From Chitinophagales bacterium (GTDB taxonomy: Bacteria > Bacteroidota > Bacteroidia > Chitinophagales > Chitinophagaceae): a DNA stretch of 64,000 nucleotides. The stretch is taken from contig JAATFP010000054.1 in the NCBI GenBank assembly GCA_015655125.1, positions 1 to 64,000 of the forward strand. The letters are read 5' to 3'. Below, one piece after another: positions 62,710-64,000 of this stretch. Below the pieces are notes generated by a model, which was not told the origin of the DNA, searched no databases, and saw nothing but the letters and a program-made list of their open reading frames with translations. The position numbers and the translations under genes were made by a program. Position 1 is the first letter of the stretch, and every line of letters starts with the position of its first letter.

Positions 62710-63855
62710 CTAATTGCCTTTGATCATAAATACATAATCTTCCATCTTTTTTATCTGTGTTTCTCTTGGTAAACCACGCAAGCTACCGCCGGAAGAAGAT
62801 ATTTTAATATCACTGAAATCTTTTAATTTTTTCACTTCATCAACGGCGCGGTAAATATTTGCTGATTTAATTGCGAATACCACACCATCCGCATCAGTTT
62901 CCGTGCTGGTGATAATACCAATTAATTCGCCACTTTTGTTTACTACCGGAGAACCGCTGCTTCCTTCGTTTGCAGTGGTGTTCAGCTGGCAATAAATGGT
63001 ATCCATCTTGTAGCCATTCTTCGCGCTCACGAAACCTTCACCATAAACAATTTCCTGTTTTGGAAAACCTAACATGAAAACCTGTTCGCCCAGTTCCGCA
63101 TTTTTCTTTCTGATAGAATAAGGAAGCGACGGTAATTTTTTGAAATCCTTATCGATGATCTTTAAGATAGCCAGGTCGTTATTGCCTTCCTTATTAATGT
63201 AAACCGGGATAGCTGTAAATTGTTCTCCTTTATTATTTTCAACGATCAGCCTGTGTTTGGCTTCGTTGATAACATGCGCATTGGTAACGATGTAACTATT
63301 TGCCGCATCGATCATGAAGCCCGTTGCCCTGAATTTAGCAGCAATCTTTTCCTTTGCCGGAATGGTGACTATCGGCCTTGTTGACGACCCTTTGGCAGCC
63401 AGACTATCCAACTTTGTTGCGATATCCCTGATGCTGTCACCTTGCCCCCTGACATTATCTACAAGCAATTTCAAATCGCCATTGTTTCCTTTATTGTTTA
63501 CAGTTGAAACAACTGAAGCAATAAATATCGACACCAATCCTGCTATAGATGCAGCAACAGCAGTAATCCGTTTGTATTTGTTCCAAAGTTGTATCACCTT
63601 GGCTTTACCGGTAGCCGGAGTTTTTTTGATGAATCCTTCGGCAGCGAGATTTGACTCTACTTCATTCAAAACATGTTTGAAGCTTTTCGTTCCACCGTAA
63701 TTGTTCAACTCGTTAAAAAAGAACAATTGTTCTACTACGGCCTGGTCGAGTTCAGAATTATTTTTACGTAAATCTTCGAAATAGATCTTTTCCTGCGGAG
63801 ACATTTCTCCGTTTACAAATCTTTCGACTGCATCTATCAATAAAGTATCTTCCAT
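62710..63855 (-). CDS. Membrane-anchored trypsin-like (S1C) protease with anti-sigma-like N-terminus
   Basis: 381 residues from ATG at 63855; a GTG at 63858 is also possible. Residues 1-75 (LLIDAVERFVNGEMSPQEKI, then YFEDLRKNNSELDQAVVEQL) resemble the cytoplasmic helical part of Bacteroidota anti-sigma factors. One membrane helix at about 98-118 (RITAVAASIAGLVSIFIASV) follows, then a coiled linker, then a trypsin fold: His in YIVTNAHV, Asp in EGNNDLAILKI and Ser in NEGSSGSPVVNKSG, the HtrA-type triad. No PDZ domain. It follows the sigma factor gene at once (start overlaps or adjoins the stop), so sigma and this protein are probably one unit. Confidence 0.87.
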   Translation of the reverse strand: MEDTLLIDAVERFVNGEMSPQEKIYFEDLRKNNSELDQAVVEQLFFFNELNNYGGTKSFKHVLNEVESNLAAEGFIKKTPATGKAKVIQLWNKYKRITAVAASIAGLVSIFIASVVSTVNNKGNNGDLKLLVDNVRGQGDSIRDIATKLDSLAAKGSSTRPIVTIPAKEKIAAKFRATGFMIDAANSYIVTNAHVINEAKHRLIVENNKGEQFTAIPVYINKEGNNDLAILKIIDKDFKKLPSLPYSIRKKNAELGEQVFMLGFPKQEIVYGEGFVSAKNGYKMDTIYCQLNTTANEGSSGSPVVNKSGELIGIITSTETDADGVVFAIKSANIYRAVDEVKKLKDFSDIKISSSGGSLRGLPRETQIKKMEDYVFMIKGN

Positions 63856-63857
63856 CA

Positions 63858-64000
63858 CTAGTCTATATTTTTATATTGGGCAAAAAACAATTTTTTTAAT
63901 CTCACCAGACATTTATACTTCTGCGTTTTGGCGTTATCAGCATTCGTATATCCAAAATCTGCAGCGATTTCCTGCATGTGCTTTTTTTGGATATAATATG
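63858..64000 (-). CDS. RNA polymerase sigma-70-like (ECF) factor, only C-terminus in window
   Basis: The reverse-strand frame open at the right edge reads YYIQKKHMQEIAADFGYTNA, then DNAKTQKYKCLVRLKKLFFA and QYKNID, ending at TAG 63860-63858. EIAADFGYTNADNAKTQKYKC is the region-4 helix-turn-helix of Bacteroidota ECF-type sigma factors. Its stop overlaps the start region of the protease, implying translational coupling. Most of the protein lies outside the window. Confidence 0.85.
   Translation of the reverse strand, partial: YYIQKKHMQEIAADFGYTNADNAKTQKYKCLVRLKKLFFAQYKNID

Noticed and set aside
1-64000. CRISPR arrays, rRNA, prophage or intact insertion sequences
   Set aside because: Scanned for regularly spaced direct repeats, rRNA core sequences and transposase motifs; none was seen.

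Overview
This 64 kb window looks like chromosome of a member of the Bacteroidota, most likely Chitinophagia/Chitinophagaceae. The evidence is family content: DUF4199, DUF2851, DUF6089, GLPGLI and BT_3928 proteins, SusC-type outer-membrane receptors with a carboxypeptidase-like N-terminal domain, lipoproteins with short Cys-Lys lipobox contexts, weak Shine-Dalgarno sites, and at least one clear TTG-N17-TAnnTTTG promoter. Genus cannot be fixed from sequence alone. No rRNA, CRISPR array or intact transposase was seen; there is one tRNA (Pro, anticodon GGG).

Layout. 1-4.0 kb (minus strand): two glycosyltransferases, a DUF4199 membrane protein and a dihydroorotase-like protein whose metal ligands are gone. 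4.1-7.3 kb: SDR oxidoreductase, Dps, a 57-residue lipoprotein, FAD oxidoreductase. 7.3-9.3 kb: a scar of old mobile DNA containing tRNA-Pro, a decayed serine recombinase and an amidohydrolase without a normal N-terminus, bounded by two copies of a 56-57 bp sequence in inverted orientation. 9.6-16 kb: sigma-54-type response regulator, signal peptidase I, cytidine deaminase, Ogt, ArsR regulator, CsaA, DUF952, SirB1-like protein. 16.3-18.7 kb: a secreted HExxH metalloprotease-like lipoprotein split by a frameshift, a secreted hypothetical protein, and a relic of a second copy. 19-33 kb: housekeeping genes (topA, ferredoxin, iscX, kdsC, UbiA-type prenyltransferase, maf, lipA and others) and a decayed phosphodiester glycosidase. 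32-46 kb: sugar permease (frameshifted in a nine-base homopolymer), ROK sugar kinase, glgA, glgC and glgB, interrupted by a PepSY/GLPGLI/TonB-receptor block. 46-64 kb: arginase-like protein, CrtA-like monooxygenase, a lone ABC permease, the BT_3928-DUF1599 pair divergent from folP, FKBP, nrnA, ndk, thiolase, pdhB, DUF6089, UbiD, and finally an ECF sigma factor (cut by the window edge) followed by a membrane-anchored trypsin-like protease with an anti-sigma-like N-terminus.

How the parts fit. Sugar uptake (FHS permease), phosphorylation (ROK kinase) and storage (GlgC, GlgA, GlgB) form a glycogen-centred neighbourhood; phosphoglucomutase is not in the window. The most distinctive features are: several independently broken reading frames (two consistent with single-base homopolymer slips, which may be assembly errors or real), a family of palindromic repeats built on CTGAGCTTGTCGAAG in intergenic spaces, a tRNA-associated recombinase relic, and the sigma factor/anti-sigma-like/protease arrangement at the right edge. 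I did not find a clearly new defence or biosynthetic system; the best leads are in the findings.
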